A DNA stretch of 21,183 nucleotides from JAZQQB01 sp045628865 (GTDB lineage: Bacteria; Bacillota; Clostridia; Lachnospirales; Lachnospiraceae): positions 1 to 21,183 of the forward strand of contig JAZQQB010000074.1 of assembly GCA_045628865.1 (NCBI GenBank). Reading direction: 5' to 3'. Positions 13,882 through 21,183 of the stretch are shown here, in pieces. How positions within the stretch are numbered: the first letter of the stretch is position 1; each line of letters starts with the position of its first letter. Under the pieces are notes generated by a model. It was not told the origin of the DNA and searched no databases. It worked only from the letters and a program-made list of their open reading frames with translations. A program made the translations under genes and the position numbers.

Positions 13882-15837
13882 ATGGAGAAAAAAAGAAAAG
13901 GATTATCATTAAGTCAAAGAACAACATTACTGGTAGCAGTATGCATTGTCCTGCTGATCGTTTTATCGGAAATATTTAGCAATCAGGTAATTCAAAAGCT
14001 TATGCAAAGACAGAGTTGCGAGTTATTACAGGAAAAATCAAGAATCAATGCGCAGGTAATCGATGAATGGCTTGATAAGCAGGGGATGATCATTGATAGT
14101 ATGGCTTCGGCTCTAGAAGCGGAAAATGATTTGGATCATATGAAGATTATGGATTATCTTTCTAATCAGCTTCCTATCAATGAAAATGCATTGATGTACT
14201 ATGCATGCTTTGCGTATGATAAGAGTGTTTGTACAGCTGATTATTCAACCGTCGATCTTGATCCGACAACGAGAATATGGTGGACACAGGCCATGGAAAA
14301 GGGTGGAGTGATCTACACACAACCATATGTGGATGCAGTAACAGAAACTATGGTAATCAGTGTGGCTACTCCCATTAAGATTCAAGGAGAAGACTGTGTT
14401 GTTTTAGCAGATATTAAAATAGATGAGATTTTAGATAGAATGGAATCTATTATCACGGATACCAGTACAAAAGTCTTTTTGTTAACAAGTGATAATGAAG
14501 TAATTGTTCATTCCAATGAAGCCTTTATGCCTACTGCTGATAAGACAACTATTTTGACTGATGAGGTAAAACTGGATGTTGATGCAAGTGGTGTAACTAC
14601 CTTTACAGACTATGATGGTAAAACTAGATTTGCCTCTGTTTATACAGTTGAATCAACAGGATGGAAAATTGGTGTTACCATGGATTTAGATACCGTACAA
14701 GCTTTGATTTCTGGAAATCAGAAGACCAATGTAAGCGTGATTCTTGTGTTGATGACGGTATTCTTGATTACAATTTCTTTTGTTTTGAAAAAAATGTTGT
14801 CGCCAGTTAGTCATTCGATCATAACACTCACCAAAATTGCAGAGGGTGATTTTGAAGTGCAGACAGAAGAAACAAAGCGTACGGATGAAGTGGGTGTATT
14901 GCAGAATACAGTTGCATTGCTGGAAAAAACACTGAAGGAAATAGTGAATGGAACAAATCACGTATTGGGAGAGATTTCTTCTTACAATCTGGTTGTAGAT
15001 GATATGAAGAACTACCCAGGTGAATTCAATAAATTAGCGAAGTCAGTAAATACCATTAAAAATATTTTAAGAAATCTTTTGTCAGATGTTCAGGAAACCG
15101 CTAACAGTGTTGGAATCGGTGCAGAACAGTTTGCACAGGCGTCTGATTCCTTGTCTCAGGGTACAACTCAGCAGGCAGCTTCAATTGCACGAATTGAGGA
15201 AGAAATGGATGATGTAAATGATCGAATCACGAGGAATGCGAAGAATTGCGGTTTGATCGGAACAGAATTATCAGATCTTGAAACTCAGATTAATGAGGGC
15301 AACAGGAAGATGCAGGAACTTTTGGTTGCAGTAGAAGATGTTGAGAAAATGTCCAATGACATTCTTGCAATTGTAAAAGCCATTGATAATATTGCGTTCC
15401 AAACAAACATACTTGCATTGAATGCGTCTGTTGAAGCAGCCAGAGCAGGTGACAGCGGAATGGGATTTGCAGTGGTAGCAGAAGAGGTTCGAAACCTTGC
15501 AGGTAAATGTACAGAGGAATCACAAAAGACTAATGATTTGATTGAAAGCTGTATTGTAGCAATCAAAAAAGCAAAGCAGTCAGCAGATAATACCTCTCAA
15601 AGATTAGATAAGGTTGTAACAAGCTCTGATCACATTTTTGAAGCCTTTAGTACCATTCAAAAGGATACGTCAGAGCAGGCGGATAAGTCCCGTGAGATTA
15701 TGGATGAAATTCATAATATTTCAGATGTGATCCAATCAGCTACAGCAGCTGCTGAGCAAACAGCAGCTTCTTCGGTAGAATTATCAGGACATGCTCAGGA
15801 GATGACAAATACAATCAACCATTTTAGAGTTCGATAG
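13882..15837 (+). CDS. Methyl-accepting chemotaxis protein
   Basis: Membrane chemoreceptor that passes ligand signals to CheA/CheW. 651 residues: cytoplasmic N-terminus, TM1 at about 14-33, an extracellular dCache-like sensor (about 34-280, with DPTTRIWWTQAMEKGGVIYTQPYVDAVTETMVISVATPI typical of the membrane-distal Cache lobe), TM2 at about 283-302, HAMP, and a methylation/signalling coiled coil whose hairpin tip is around 534 (NIAFQTNILALNASVEAARAG upstream, then AVVAEEVRNLAGKC). There is no C-terminal CheR/CheB-binding pentapeptide. The start at 13882 is favoured by AAGGTG before it; ATG 13852, ten codons earlier, has only a weak site. It stands alone between terminators; the ligand is unknown, though Cache sensors often bind amino acids or organic acids. 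Confidence 0.95.
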   Translation: MEKKRKGLSLSQRTTLLVAVCIVLLIVLSEIFSNQVIQKLMQRQSCELLQEKSRINAQVIDEWLDKQGMIIDSMASALEAENDLDHMKIMDYLSNQLPINENALMYYACFAYDKSVCTADYSTVDLDPTTRIWWTQAMEKGGVIYTQPYVDAVTETMVISVATPIKIQGEDCVVLADIKIDEILDRMESIITDTSTKVFLLTSDNEVIVHSNEAFMPTADKTTILTDEVKLDVDASGVTTFTDYDGKTRFASVYTVESTGWKIGVTMDLDTVQALISGNQKTNVSVILVLMTVFLITISFVLKKMLSPVSHSIITLTKIAEGDFEVQTEETKRTDEVGVLQNTVALLEKTLKEIVNGTNHVLGEISSYNLVVDDMKNYPGEFNKLAKSVNTIKNILRNLLSDVQETANSVGIGAEQFAQASDSLSQGTTQQAASIARIEEEMDDVNDRITRNAKNCGLIGTELSDLETQINEGNRKMQELLVAVEDVEKMSNDILAIVKAIDNIAFQTNILALNASVEAARAGDSGMGFAVVAEEVRNLAGKCTEESQKTNDLIESCIVAIKKAKQSADNTSQRLDKVVTSSDHIFEAFSTIQKDTSEQADKSREIMDEIHNISDVIQSATAAAEQTAASSVELSGHAQEMTNTINHFRVR

Positions 15838-15847
15838 GAAATACAAT

Positions 15848-15872
15848 GGGGACCGTTTTGGTCCCCGTTTTA
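15848..15872 (+). terminator. Terminator of the chemoreceptor gene
   Basis: GGGGACC (15848-15854), GTTTT loop, GGTCCCC (15860-15866), then GTTTT. The stem is short but GC-rich. Confidence 0.85.
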
Positions 15873-16012
15873 ATGTGCTGAATGAAAAAATTGAAGAAGA
15901 CATCGGTATAGATGCTTGGCAAATGACTTTCTAAATTCACAGAATGTGGTAAAATAGTGCGAGGGGTAATGAATGATATATTCATATAAAACAAGTTGAA
16001 AGAGGGAAGACC

Positions 16013-17053
16013 ATGTTAGAGAGTAAATTTTTGTATGTAGGGGGACGTCATAGTTTTTTTGATGATGTTCTTTATTTAGGATATTCTGCATCATATGTAG
16101 ATGTTTGTTTTTCGGGAAAGAAGTTGGAGGCAGACATTTTATCGGATCAATTGCCAGATGAAGAACATTTAAGGGGATGGATTGCGATTTTTGAAGGGGA
16201 TAATGAGAAACCGATTCAAAAGATTGAACTGAAAAAGGGAAAGCATACATATACACTATTTGAAGAAAAAGAAAACATAGATCATATAAAGATTCGTATT
16301 ATGAAATATTCAGAAGCTGCATTTGCTTCCGTTGGTATTGTCGATTTTAGAACAGATGGAGTATTTCATAAGGTGATTCATGATCATAAAAAAAAGATAG
16401 AATTTGTTGGCGATTCAATTACCTGTGGTTATGGACTGGAAGCACCACATGAATTGATCACTTTTCATACAAAGGATGAGAATCCATGGGATGCATACGC
16501 TTGTAAGACTGCAAGAAAGTGTCAGATGGACTTTGAGTTGATCAGTTGGAGTGGAAACGGAATCATTACACATTATGTAGATCCGGATGTAAATGAACTA
16601 CGACTGGAAAAACCATTGATGCCGGAACTGTATCCATATACAGACTGGGAACTTCATCAAAGATTGGGGATTGTTCCACAAAAATGGGAGCCAGAAACAA
16701 AACCCGATATTGTAGTAGTTAATTTAGGAACAAATGACTGTAGCTACACAAGGGAAATCAAGGAACGTAATCTGGTATTTTCAGATGCATATAAAAAGTT
16801 TCTTCTTCAGGTAAGAGAATGTAATCCAGATGCAGAAATGATTGTGGTTTGTGGAATCATGGATGTAAGATTAAATGAGGAAATGAAGCAGATAGTTGGA
16901 GAACTGCAGCAGCAGGATACCAAACTTCATTTTATAAAAATGCCAGTGCAGGCTGTGGAGGATGGAAGAGGAGCAGATTATCATCCAAGCAAAGTAACAC
17001 ATGAAAAGGTTTCGGAAATGTTAACAAAAGAGATTGCAAGGTTGACAAGATAG
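16013..17053 (+). CDS. CE2-type SGNH/GDSL carbohydrate esterase
   Basis: Probable acetyl-xylan/acetyl-oligosaccharide esterase. The N-terminal ~120 residues are beta-rich, as in the jelly-roll domain of CE2 enzymes; the C-terminal SGNH hydrolase domain shows block I VGDSITCGYG (nucleophile S135), a block II Gly in SWSGNG, block III NLGTND (N241) and block V DYHPS (D322, H324). It has 346 residues and no signal peptide, so it should act on imported acetylated oligosaccharides. GAGGG precedes the ATG. Upstream, TAAAAT at 15950-15955 is a possible -10 without a good -35. Its last codons contain the complete bioY promoter. Confidence 0.86.
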   Translation: MLESKFLYVGGRHSFFDDVLYLGYSASYVDVCFSGKKLEADILSDQLPDEEHLRGWIAIFEGDNEKPIQKIELKKGKHTYTLFEEKENIDHIKIRIMKYSEAAFASVGIVDFRTDGVFHKVIHDHKKKIEFVGDSITCGYGLEAPHELITFHTKDENPWDAYACKTARKCQMDFELISWSGNGIITHYVDPDVNELRLEKPLMPELYPYTDWELHQRLGIVPQKWEPETKPDIVVVNLGTNDCSYTREIKERNLVFSDAYKKFLLQVRECNPDAEMIVVCGIMDVRLNEEMKQIVGELQQQDTKLHFIKMPVQAVEDGRGADYHPSKVTHEKVSEMLTKEIARLTR

Positions 17054-17082
17054 TTAACCAATAATATAATCATGGTTGACAA
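17042..17082 (+). promoter_or_regulatory. bioY promoter with BirA-type operator
   Basis: TTGACA (17042-17047), 17 bases, TATAAT (17065-17070), consensus in both boxes. TAGTTAACC (17051-17059) and GGTTGACAA (17074-17082) are inverted half-sites 14 bases apart that resemble BirA operators (TTGTTAACC...GGTTAACAA type) and bracket the -10. The -35 and left half-site lie in the last codons and stop of the upstream esterase gene. Biotin-loaded BirA would block polymerase here. Confidence 0.8.
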
Positions 17083-17101
17083 AAGGAAATGAGGGACAAT
17101 C

Positions 17102-17677
17102 ATGAAAAACACAAAGTTGAACATTTATCAAATCACCATCATGGCACTTATGGCTGCATTAACTTGTATTTTAGCACCTAATTCGCTTCCGATTGGTCCG
17201 GTGCCGATTACCTTGACTAATCTGGTGATCTATTTTAGTGTATATATTTTAGGATTCTATTATGGAATGGGTAGTTATTTGATCTATTTATTATTGGGAA
17301 TTGTTGGATTACCTGTTTTTTCTGGGTATGAAGGTGGAATACAAAAGCTTGCAGGTCCAACTGGCGGCTATATCATAGGATTTATATTTATGATAATAAT
17401 TGGTGGTCTTGCAATGGAGGTTAGCCGAAGAAATATTATAATCACTATCATTGCATGGATTCTGGGCACGTTCGTTGCATATGCATTCGGAACAATCTGG
17501 TTTGTAAAGGTAACGAAGATGACTTATCAGGCTGCGCTTTCTTTATGTGTATATCCATTTATTCTTCCGGATATTGCGAAGGTAATCTTGGGAACAATAC
17601 TTGGAAAAGCAGTATATGTAGCGTTGAAAAAAGCTGGTTTGTTACAGCTTCTTCAAAAGAGCAAAGTAAATAAATAA
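17102..17677 (+). CDS. bioY: Biotin transporter BioY
   Basis: S-component of the ECF-type biotin uptake system; it binds biotin in the membrane and works alone or with the shared ECF EcfA/EcfT module. 191 residues with about six helices. Family hallmarks are the N-terminal MALMAALTCILAP segment, PIGPVPITLTNLVIYFSVYILG, GLPVFSGYEGGIQKLAGPTGGYIIGF and the C-terminal YPFILPDIAKVILGT. GAGGG lies six bases before the ATG. It is a single-gene unit with its own BirA-type promoter and a weak terminator, consistent with biotin scavenging. No biosynthetic bio genes are nearby. Confidence 0.95.
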   Translation: MKNTKLNIYQITIMALMAALTCILAPNSLPIGPVPITLTNLVIYFSVYILGFYYGMGSYLIYLLLGIVGLPVFSGYEGGIQKLAGPTGGYIIGFIFMIIIGGLAMEVSRRNIIITIIAWILGTFVAYAFGTIWFVKVTKMTYQAALSLCVYPFILPDIAKVILGTILGKAVYVALKKAGLLQLLQKSKVNK

Positions 17678-17685
17678 TGATAACG

Positions 17686-17730
17686 AGCGAGTTGATTTGC
17701 GATAGTTGCAGGTGAGCTCGCTTATTTTAT
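17686..17730 (+). terminator. Weak terminator of bioY
   Basis: AGCGAG (17686-17691) pairs with CTCGCT (17717-17722) over a long 25-base loop, followed by TATTTTAT. Confidence 0.5.
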
Positions 17731-17813
17731 GAACAATTTTTAAAAAAAATAAAAAAAGACTGCTTAAATATTGCGCAACATCCTTTAGATTCGGGTAAGA
17801 TGAAGTGTTTTCG

Positions 17814-17842
17814 TAGACATTTTTGGTGAAAAATGCTATACT
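17814..17842 (+). promoter_or_regulatory. Transketolase operon promoter (extended -10)
   Basis: TAGACA (17814-17819), 17 bases, TATACT (17837-17842), with TG one base before the -10. It leaves an untranslated leader of about 80 bases. The upstream A-rich tract at 17743-17759 could assist as an UP-like element. Confidence 0.7.
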
Positions 17843-17928
17843 GTCATCTGTATTGAGGGAAGAATTCATCAATATGTATGAAAACCTCAAGAGAATGATA
17901 TTTTGTAAAATTATTGGAGGAAATTTTT

Positions 17929-18768
17929 ATGACGAACTTAGAGCTTCAGAAAGCAGCTAATGAAGTTCGTAAAGGTATCGTGTCAGCAGTTCATGCTGCA
18001 AAAGCAGGACATCCAGGTGGATCATTATCTGCAGCAGATATTTTTACGTATCTTTACTTTGAAGAAATGAACATCGATCCTAAGGATCCAAAGAAAGAGG
18101 ACAGAGACCGTTTTGTATTATCAAAGGGTCATACAGCTCCAGGTTTATATTCAGCACTTGCTAACAGAGGATATTTTCCTAAAGAAGACCTTCTTACATT
18201 AAGAAAATTAGGTTCTTATTTACAGGGACATCCAGATATGAAACATATCCCAGGTGTTGATATGTCATCTGGTTCATTAGGTCAGGGTATTTCAGCAGCC
18301 GTTGGTATGGCACTTGGTGCTCGCCAGGGTAAGAAAGATTTCCGCGTTTATACATTATTAGGAGATGGTGAAATTCAGGAAGGTCAGGTTTGGGAAGCAG
18401 CAATGTTCGCTGGACATCGTGAATTGGACAACCTTGTTGTAATCGTTGATAACAATGGTTTACAGATTGATGGTAAGATTGATGATGTCTGTTCACCATA
18501 TCCAATTGATAAGAAATTTGAAGCTTTCAATTTCCATGTAATCAACTTGGAAGATGCACATGATTTTGATCAGATTCGTGCAGCATTTAAGGAAGCAAAA
18601 GAGACAAAGGGTAAACCTACAGCAATTATAGCTCACTCTGTAAAGGGTAAAGGTGTTTCATTCATGGAGAACCAGGCTGGATGGCATGGTAAAGCACCTA
18701 ATGATGAAGAATATGCTACAGCAATGGCAGAATTAGAGAAAGAAGGTGAAGCTTTATGTCAGAAGTAA
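17929..18768 (+). CDS. Transketolase, N-terminal subunit
   Basis: Half of a split transketolase that transfers two-carbon ketol units in the non-oxidative pentose phosphate pathway. 279 residues hold the thiamine-diphosphate/Mg binding domain: H28 in AGHPGGS, SKGHTAPGLY, and the TPP motif GDGEIQEG (from G145) to VIVDNN (D174-N176). The start is ATG 17929, with GGAGG nine bases before; a TTG at 17914 overlaps that site. It overlaps the next gene by 13 bases, ensuring coupled translation with the C-terminal subunit. It would receive pentose phosphates produced by araD and related routes. Confidence 0.95.
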   Translation: MTNLELQKAANEVRKGIVSAVHAAKAGHPGGSLSAADIFTYLYFEEMNIDPKDPKKEDRDRFVLSKGHTAPGLYSALANRGYFPKEDLLTLRKLGSYLQGHPDMKHIPGVDMSSGSLGQGISAAVGMALGARQGKKDFRVYTLLGDGEIQEGQVWEAAMFAGHRELDNLVVIVDNNGLQIDGKIDDVCSPYPIDKKFEAFNFHVINLEDAHDFDQIRAAFKEAKETKGKPTAIIAHSVKGKGVSFMENQAGWHGKAPNDEEYATAMAELEKEGEALCQK

Positions 18769-19697
18769 AGAAAATTGCAACCAGAGAAAGTTATGGTAAT
18801 GCTTTAAAAGAATTGGCAGAAGAGTTTCCAAATCTTGTAGTATTAGATGCCGATTTAGCAGAAGCAACAAAAACAGGTATTTTTAAGAAAGCATATCCTG
18901 AAAGACACATTGATTGTGGTATCGCAGAATGTAACATGGTAGGTATCGCTGCGGGTCTTTCAACAGTAGGATATATCCCTTTTGTTAGTTCATTTGCAAT
19001 GTTCGCAGCAGGACGTGCATTTGAACAGGTTCGTAACTCAGTTGGATATCCACATTTAAATGTTAAGATTGGTGCTACACATGCTGGAATTACAGTAGGT
19101 GAAGATGGTGCATCTCACCAGTGTAACGAAGATCTCGCTTTAATGCGTACAATCCCAGGAATGGTAGTAATGAACCCAGCAGATGATGTAGAAGCTAAAG
19201 CCTGTGTTCGTGCAGCTATTGAGCATGAAGGTCCTGTATATATTCGTTTTGGACGTTATGCCGTACCTGTTATCAATGACAAACCTGATTACAAGTTTGA
19301 AATTGGTAAAGGAACTATCCTACGTGAGGGTAAGGATGTAACAATTGTTGCAACAGGTCTTTGCGTAAACTCAGCTTTAGAAGCAGCTGAGAAATTAGCA
19401 GCAGACGGAATTGATGCAGAAGTAGTTAACATTTGTACAATCAAACCTCTTGATGAGGAATTGGTAGTTGCTTCAGCTAAGAAGACAGGTAAGGTTGTAA
19501 CTGTTGAAGAGCATTCTGTGATTGGTGGTCTTGGATCAGCAGTTTGTGATTGTTTAGCAGAAAAATGTCCTACACCAGTAAAGAAACTTGGTATGAATGA
19601 CCAGTTTGGTGAATCAGGTCCAGCTGCATCATTATTAGTGAAGTACAAACTGGATGGTCAGGGTGTATACGAAGATGTGAAAGCATTTTTGGCATAA
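18756..19697 (+). CDS. Transketolase, C-terminal subunit
   Basis: Second half of the split transketolase (313 residues): the pyrimidine-binding domain with the essential Glu E58 in GIAECNMVGIAAGLS, then FAMFAAGRAFEQVRN, THAGITVGEDGASHQ and IRFGR, and the C-terminal transketolase domain (VTIVATGLCVNSALEAAEKL to VEEHSVIGGLGSAV). Resemblance to DXP synthase is expected, but the length and the adjacent N-subunit identify transketolase. The ATG lies within the last codons of the first subunit gene (GAAGGTGAAG as ribosome site). A clear terminator follows, closing a two-gene operon. Confidence 0.95.
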   Translation: MSEVKKIATRESYGNALKELAEEFPNLVVLDADLAEATKTGIFKKAYPERHIDCGIAECNMVGIAAGLSTVGYIPFVSSFAMFAAGRAFEQVRNSVGYPHLNVKIGATHAGITVGEDGASHQCNEDLALMRTIPGMVVMNPADDVEAKACVRAAIEHEGPVYIRFGRYAVPVINDKPDYKFEIGKGTILREGKDVTIVATGLCVNSALEAAEKLAADGIDAEVVNICTIKPLDEELVVASAKKTGKVVTVEEHSVIGGLGSAVCDCLAEKCPTPVKKLGMNDQFGESGPAASLLVKYKLDGQGVYEDVKAFLA

Positions 19698-19725
19698 GAA
19701 ATAAATGATTATATATTTATAGAAG

Positions 19726-19755
19726 AAAGAGGCTATGGTTTCATAGTCTCTTTTT
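19726..19755 (+). terminator. Terminator of the transketolase operon
   Basis: AAAGAGGCTATG (19726-19737), GTTT loop, CATAGTCTCTTT (19742-19753) with one G-T pair, then further T. Confidence 0.92.
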
Positions 19756-19850
19756 GCGTGGTGTACAAACGGATAAACAATGATTATATTTGCAGAAAAC
19801 ACAACAGAGTGGTACAGTTAAATTGTTTTGAAGAGTAAGGAGGAGCATGA

Positions 19851-20192
19851 GTGAATATACAGATATTTGGAACAAAGAAATGCAACGATACCAAAAAAGC
19901 AGAACGTTTTTTTAAAGAAAGAGGAATCAAGTATCAGTTTATTGATATGAAAGAAAAGGGCATGAGCAAAGGAGAGTTTAATTCTGTAGCCCAGGTAAAT
20001 GGTGGTTTGGAGAATATGATCAATTGGGAAGCAAAGGACCAGGATACTTTGGCTTTGATCAAATACCTAGCGGACGAGGACAAACTTTCAAAACTTTTAG
20101 ATAATCCACAGCTGATTAAAACTCCAGTAGTCAGAAATGGAAAACAGTCCAGCATAGGTTATCAGCCGGATCAATGGAAGACTTGGAATTAA
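19851..20192 (+). CDS. ArsC/Spx/MgsR-family thioredoxin-fold protein
   Basis: 113-residue protein with the ArsC-like thioredoxin fold. A single N-terminal Cys (C11 in FGTKKCNDTKKAERFF) replaces the CxxC of Spx, and the C-terminal IKTPVVRNGKQSSIGYQPDQW is the conserved strand-turn with R96 near the active Cys. Annotators often call these arsenate reductase family, but no ars genes are near and the catalytic Arg set of true ArsC is incomplete, so an oxidoreductase or regulatory role is equally likely. Translation starts at GTG 19851, seven bases after AAGGAGG; a nearby ATG (19848) is out of frame. The following gene starts 38 bases later and may be co-transcribed. Confidence 0.85.
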   Translation: MNIQIFGTKKCNDTKKAERFFKERGIKYQFIDMKEKGMSKGEFNSVAQVNGGLENMINWEAKDQDTLALIKYLADEDKLSKLLDNPQLIKTPVVRNGKQSSIGYQPDQWKTWN

Positions 20193-20230
20193 TAGGTATG
20201 CGTTAGAAAGGATGAGTAGTTAGAGGCAGG

Positions 20231-20905
20231 ATGTTTACATATTCAGAAGAGTATTACACGGAAGTAAAGACAGTGAAAAGCACCATTACCTATGTTGAAT
20301 TTCACGCCAATAATCAAGTGAAGTCAGATACCGTCTTAGAGACCACTGCGCAAATAAAGCTTTTTGATGGAGAAGAGTGGAGAGAAAAGACCATTCATGA
20401 TGTAAGAGATGTACAAGAGACTATAGATAGGATGGTTGATCAGTGGGAGAAAGAAAAGGTATCACAAAAAGCAAGTAATAAGAAGATTGAAGAAAACCAT
20501 TTACTTTCTATTGTGCAGAAAAAGGAATTGCATGATAAAAAGCAAAGACAGTTTCAGAATATTCCAGGAAGAAGTGGTAGAGCATATAATTATGGAGATA
20601 GAAATATAACACATATTCCTTTATTTATGAAACAGAATCTGTGTAAGGATTTTTATACTACGATGTGTTTGAAGGCATCTTCGGATTATTTTACTCGTTA
20701 TGAGGATCGATATAGCAGTATTTCTGTAGTAGACAGTAATGGGCATGATTTGTTATTTGATGAGCAAAAAATCATGGTTAGTATGTGCTTGGAGAAAAAT
20801 GTCGAAGAAATGTGTAATGTTGCAGGCAGTTATTTCGATGAGATAGCAGGACAAAAAACGGAATGGCAATCAGAAATTAGCAGGATATTAGATAAAGAAT
20901 TATAA
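20231..20905 (+). CDS. Unrecognised protein, possibly a stand-alone TldD/PmbA N-domain
   Basis: 224 residues, soluble, no signal or membrane segment. I do not recognise it with confidence. The N-terminal part (ITYVEFHANNQVKSDTVLE, KLFDGEEWREKTIHD) and the later DRYSSISVVDSNGHDLLFDE recall the N-terminal domain of TldD/PmbA proteases, in which such strands flank a long helical linker; the linker here is Lys/Glu/Gln-rich (about 75-110). The C-terminal TldD domain with the metal motif is absent and the frame ends cleanly, so if the resemblance is real this is a half-length member. GAGGCAGG precedes the ATG closely. It may share a transcript with the ArsC-like gene. Confidence 0.75.
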   Translation: MFTYSEEYYTEVKTVKSTITYVEFHANNQVKSDTVLETTAQIKLFDGEEWREKTIHDVRDVQETIDRMVDQWEKEKVSQKASNKKIEENHLLSIVQKKELHDKKQRQFQNIPGRSGRAYNYGDRNITHIPLFMKQNLCKDFYTTMCLKASSDYFTRYEDRYSSISVVDSNGHDLLFDEQKIMVSMCLEKNVEEMCNVAGSYFDEIAGQKTEWQSEISRILDKEL

Positions 20906-20988
20906 TGACTTGAATAGAATAAAGGAAAACAGCTAATTGTAACATTTTATCAGAGAAATCAGAATATTCAAAAGAATCAGAGACAAAA

Positions 20989-21008
20989 TTCGACACTGAA
21001 ATGTCGAA
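20989..21008. promoter_or_regulatory. Inverted pair of Spo0A-box-like heptamers
   Basis: TTCGACA (20989-20995), six bases, TGTCGAA (21002-21008). TGTCGAA matches the 0A-box core TGNCGAA, and both copies are exact in opposite orientation. They lie about 65 bases upstream of a consensus -35. The same repeat could be read as a 7-base hairpin, but no T run follows on the plus strand. Confidence 0.5.
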
Positions 21009-21072
21009 AAAACCTTGAAAATAGGGCTTTGAAAGATTTTTCAAAAAAAAGAAAAAACTTTTGAATATTTTG

Positions 21073-21101
21073 TTGACATACGTCTAAGGGAGTGGTATTA
21101 T
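21073..21101 (+). promoter_or_regulatory. Strong promoter P1 at right edge, probable rRNA/tRNA-type
   Basis: TTGACA (21073-21078), 17 bases, TATTAT (21096-21101), preceded by A/T tracts from 21030 that look like an UP element. A bulged hairpin TATCT...AGATA (21102-21120) begins at the expected RNA 5' region. The gene it drives lies beyond the window. Confidence 0.75.
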
Positions 21102-21162
21102 TATCTTCGTCGCCGAGATAAATAACTTAAATAAATCTTTTAATAAAAGATGAAAAAAGTTG

Positions 21163-21183
21163 TTGACAAGATAAAAACGAAGT
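21163..21183 (+). promoter_or_regulatory. Second -35 element, probable promoter P2 (cut by window)
   Basis: TTGACA (21163-21168) lies exactly 90 bases after the first, in the shared context TTGTTGACA. The matching -10 would fall at about 21186, just outside the window. An AT stem-loop (ATCTTTT, three bases, AAAAGAT, 21135-21151) separates the two promoters. Confidence 0.55.

Noticed and set aside
15285..15566. Two overlapping minus-strand frames opposite the chemoreceptor signalling domain
   Set aside because: Mirror the repetitive coiled-coil coding pattern; no start signal.
15844..15853. ACAATGGGGAC in the chemoreceptor terminator resembles part of the 55-base repeat
   Set aside because: Identity is limited to about 11 bases and ends at once; not a third repeat copy.
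16013..16256. Minus-strand 128-codon frame over the start of the esterase gene
   Set aside because: Antisense to the well-supported esterase and rich in His/Tyr/Phe/Ser without any domain-like pattern.
19851..20192. Arsenate-resistance function
   Set aside because: No ars genes nearby, and the full catalytic Arg set of ArsC is not evident; kept as a family-level call.
1..21183. CRISPR array, prophage or plasmid replication genes
   Set aside because: No regularly spaced direct repeats, integrase, capsid or replication genes are visible on either strand.

Overview
The window looks like a chromosomal segment of a low-GC, anaerobic Clostridia bacterium, most likely Lachnospiraceae. That is inferred from gene content (split transketolase, BioY, AraR of the GntR/LacI hybrid type, a FabT-like MarR protein, intracellular carbohydrate esterases), strong AGGAGG-type ribosome sites and AT-rich intergenic DNA with classical terminators. 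No phage, plasmid or CRISPR signal is visible; the only mobile-type gene is a Y1 (REP-associated) transposase.

Layout from left to right. 1-1163: 3' part of proS (archaeal/eukaryotic-type prolyl-tRNA synthetase) and its terminator. 1180-4094: a threonine-aldolase-family PLP enzyme behind a 23-base palindrome, then an M3 oligoendopeptidase. 4108-4890: KDPG aldolase with its own promoter and a consensus cre/LacI-type operator. 4901-6705 (minus): a Cof-type HAD phosphatase and an AEC transporter. 6803-7848: a probable two-gene operon of a membrane-anchored Mrr-like nuclease and a FabT-like MarR regulator, with a FabT-box-like palindrome at the promoter. 7813-9675 (minus): a membrane-anchored DUF885 protein, divergent from araR-araD across a region with TTGTA/TACAA palindromes. 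11711-12812: a REP-associated transposase gene enclosed by a 55-base inverted repeat whose two arms encode the C-terminal tails of araD and of a NodB-type deacetylase. 13610-15872: a broken small membrane-protein gene and a chemoreceptor. 16013-17730: a CE2-type esterase and bioY, whose promoter lies in the end of the esterase gene and is overlapped by a BirA-type operator. 17814-19755: the two transketolase subunits. 19851-20905: an ArsC/Spx-like protein and an unrecognised protein. 20906-21183: no gene, but an inverted pair of Spo0A-box-like heptamers and two TTGACA elements 90 bases apart that point out of the window, as expected ahead of an rRNA/tRNA or other highly expressed operon.

Functionally the region joins sugar-acid and pentose catabolism (KDPG aldolase, AraD, transketolase, esterase/deacetylase) with peptide turnover and several local regulatory circuits. 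The most unusual object is the transposase element: its inverted-repeat arm starts at the base after the last AraD codon expected from the family, so the repeat appears to supply the terminal seven residues, the stop codon and part of the terminator.
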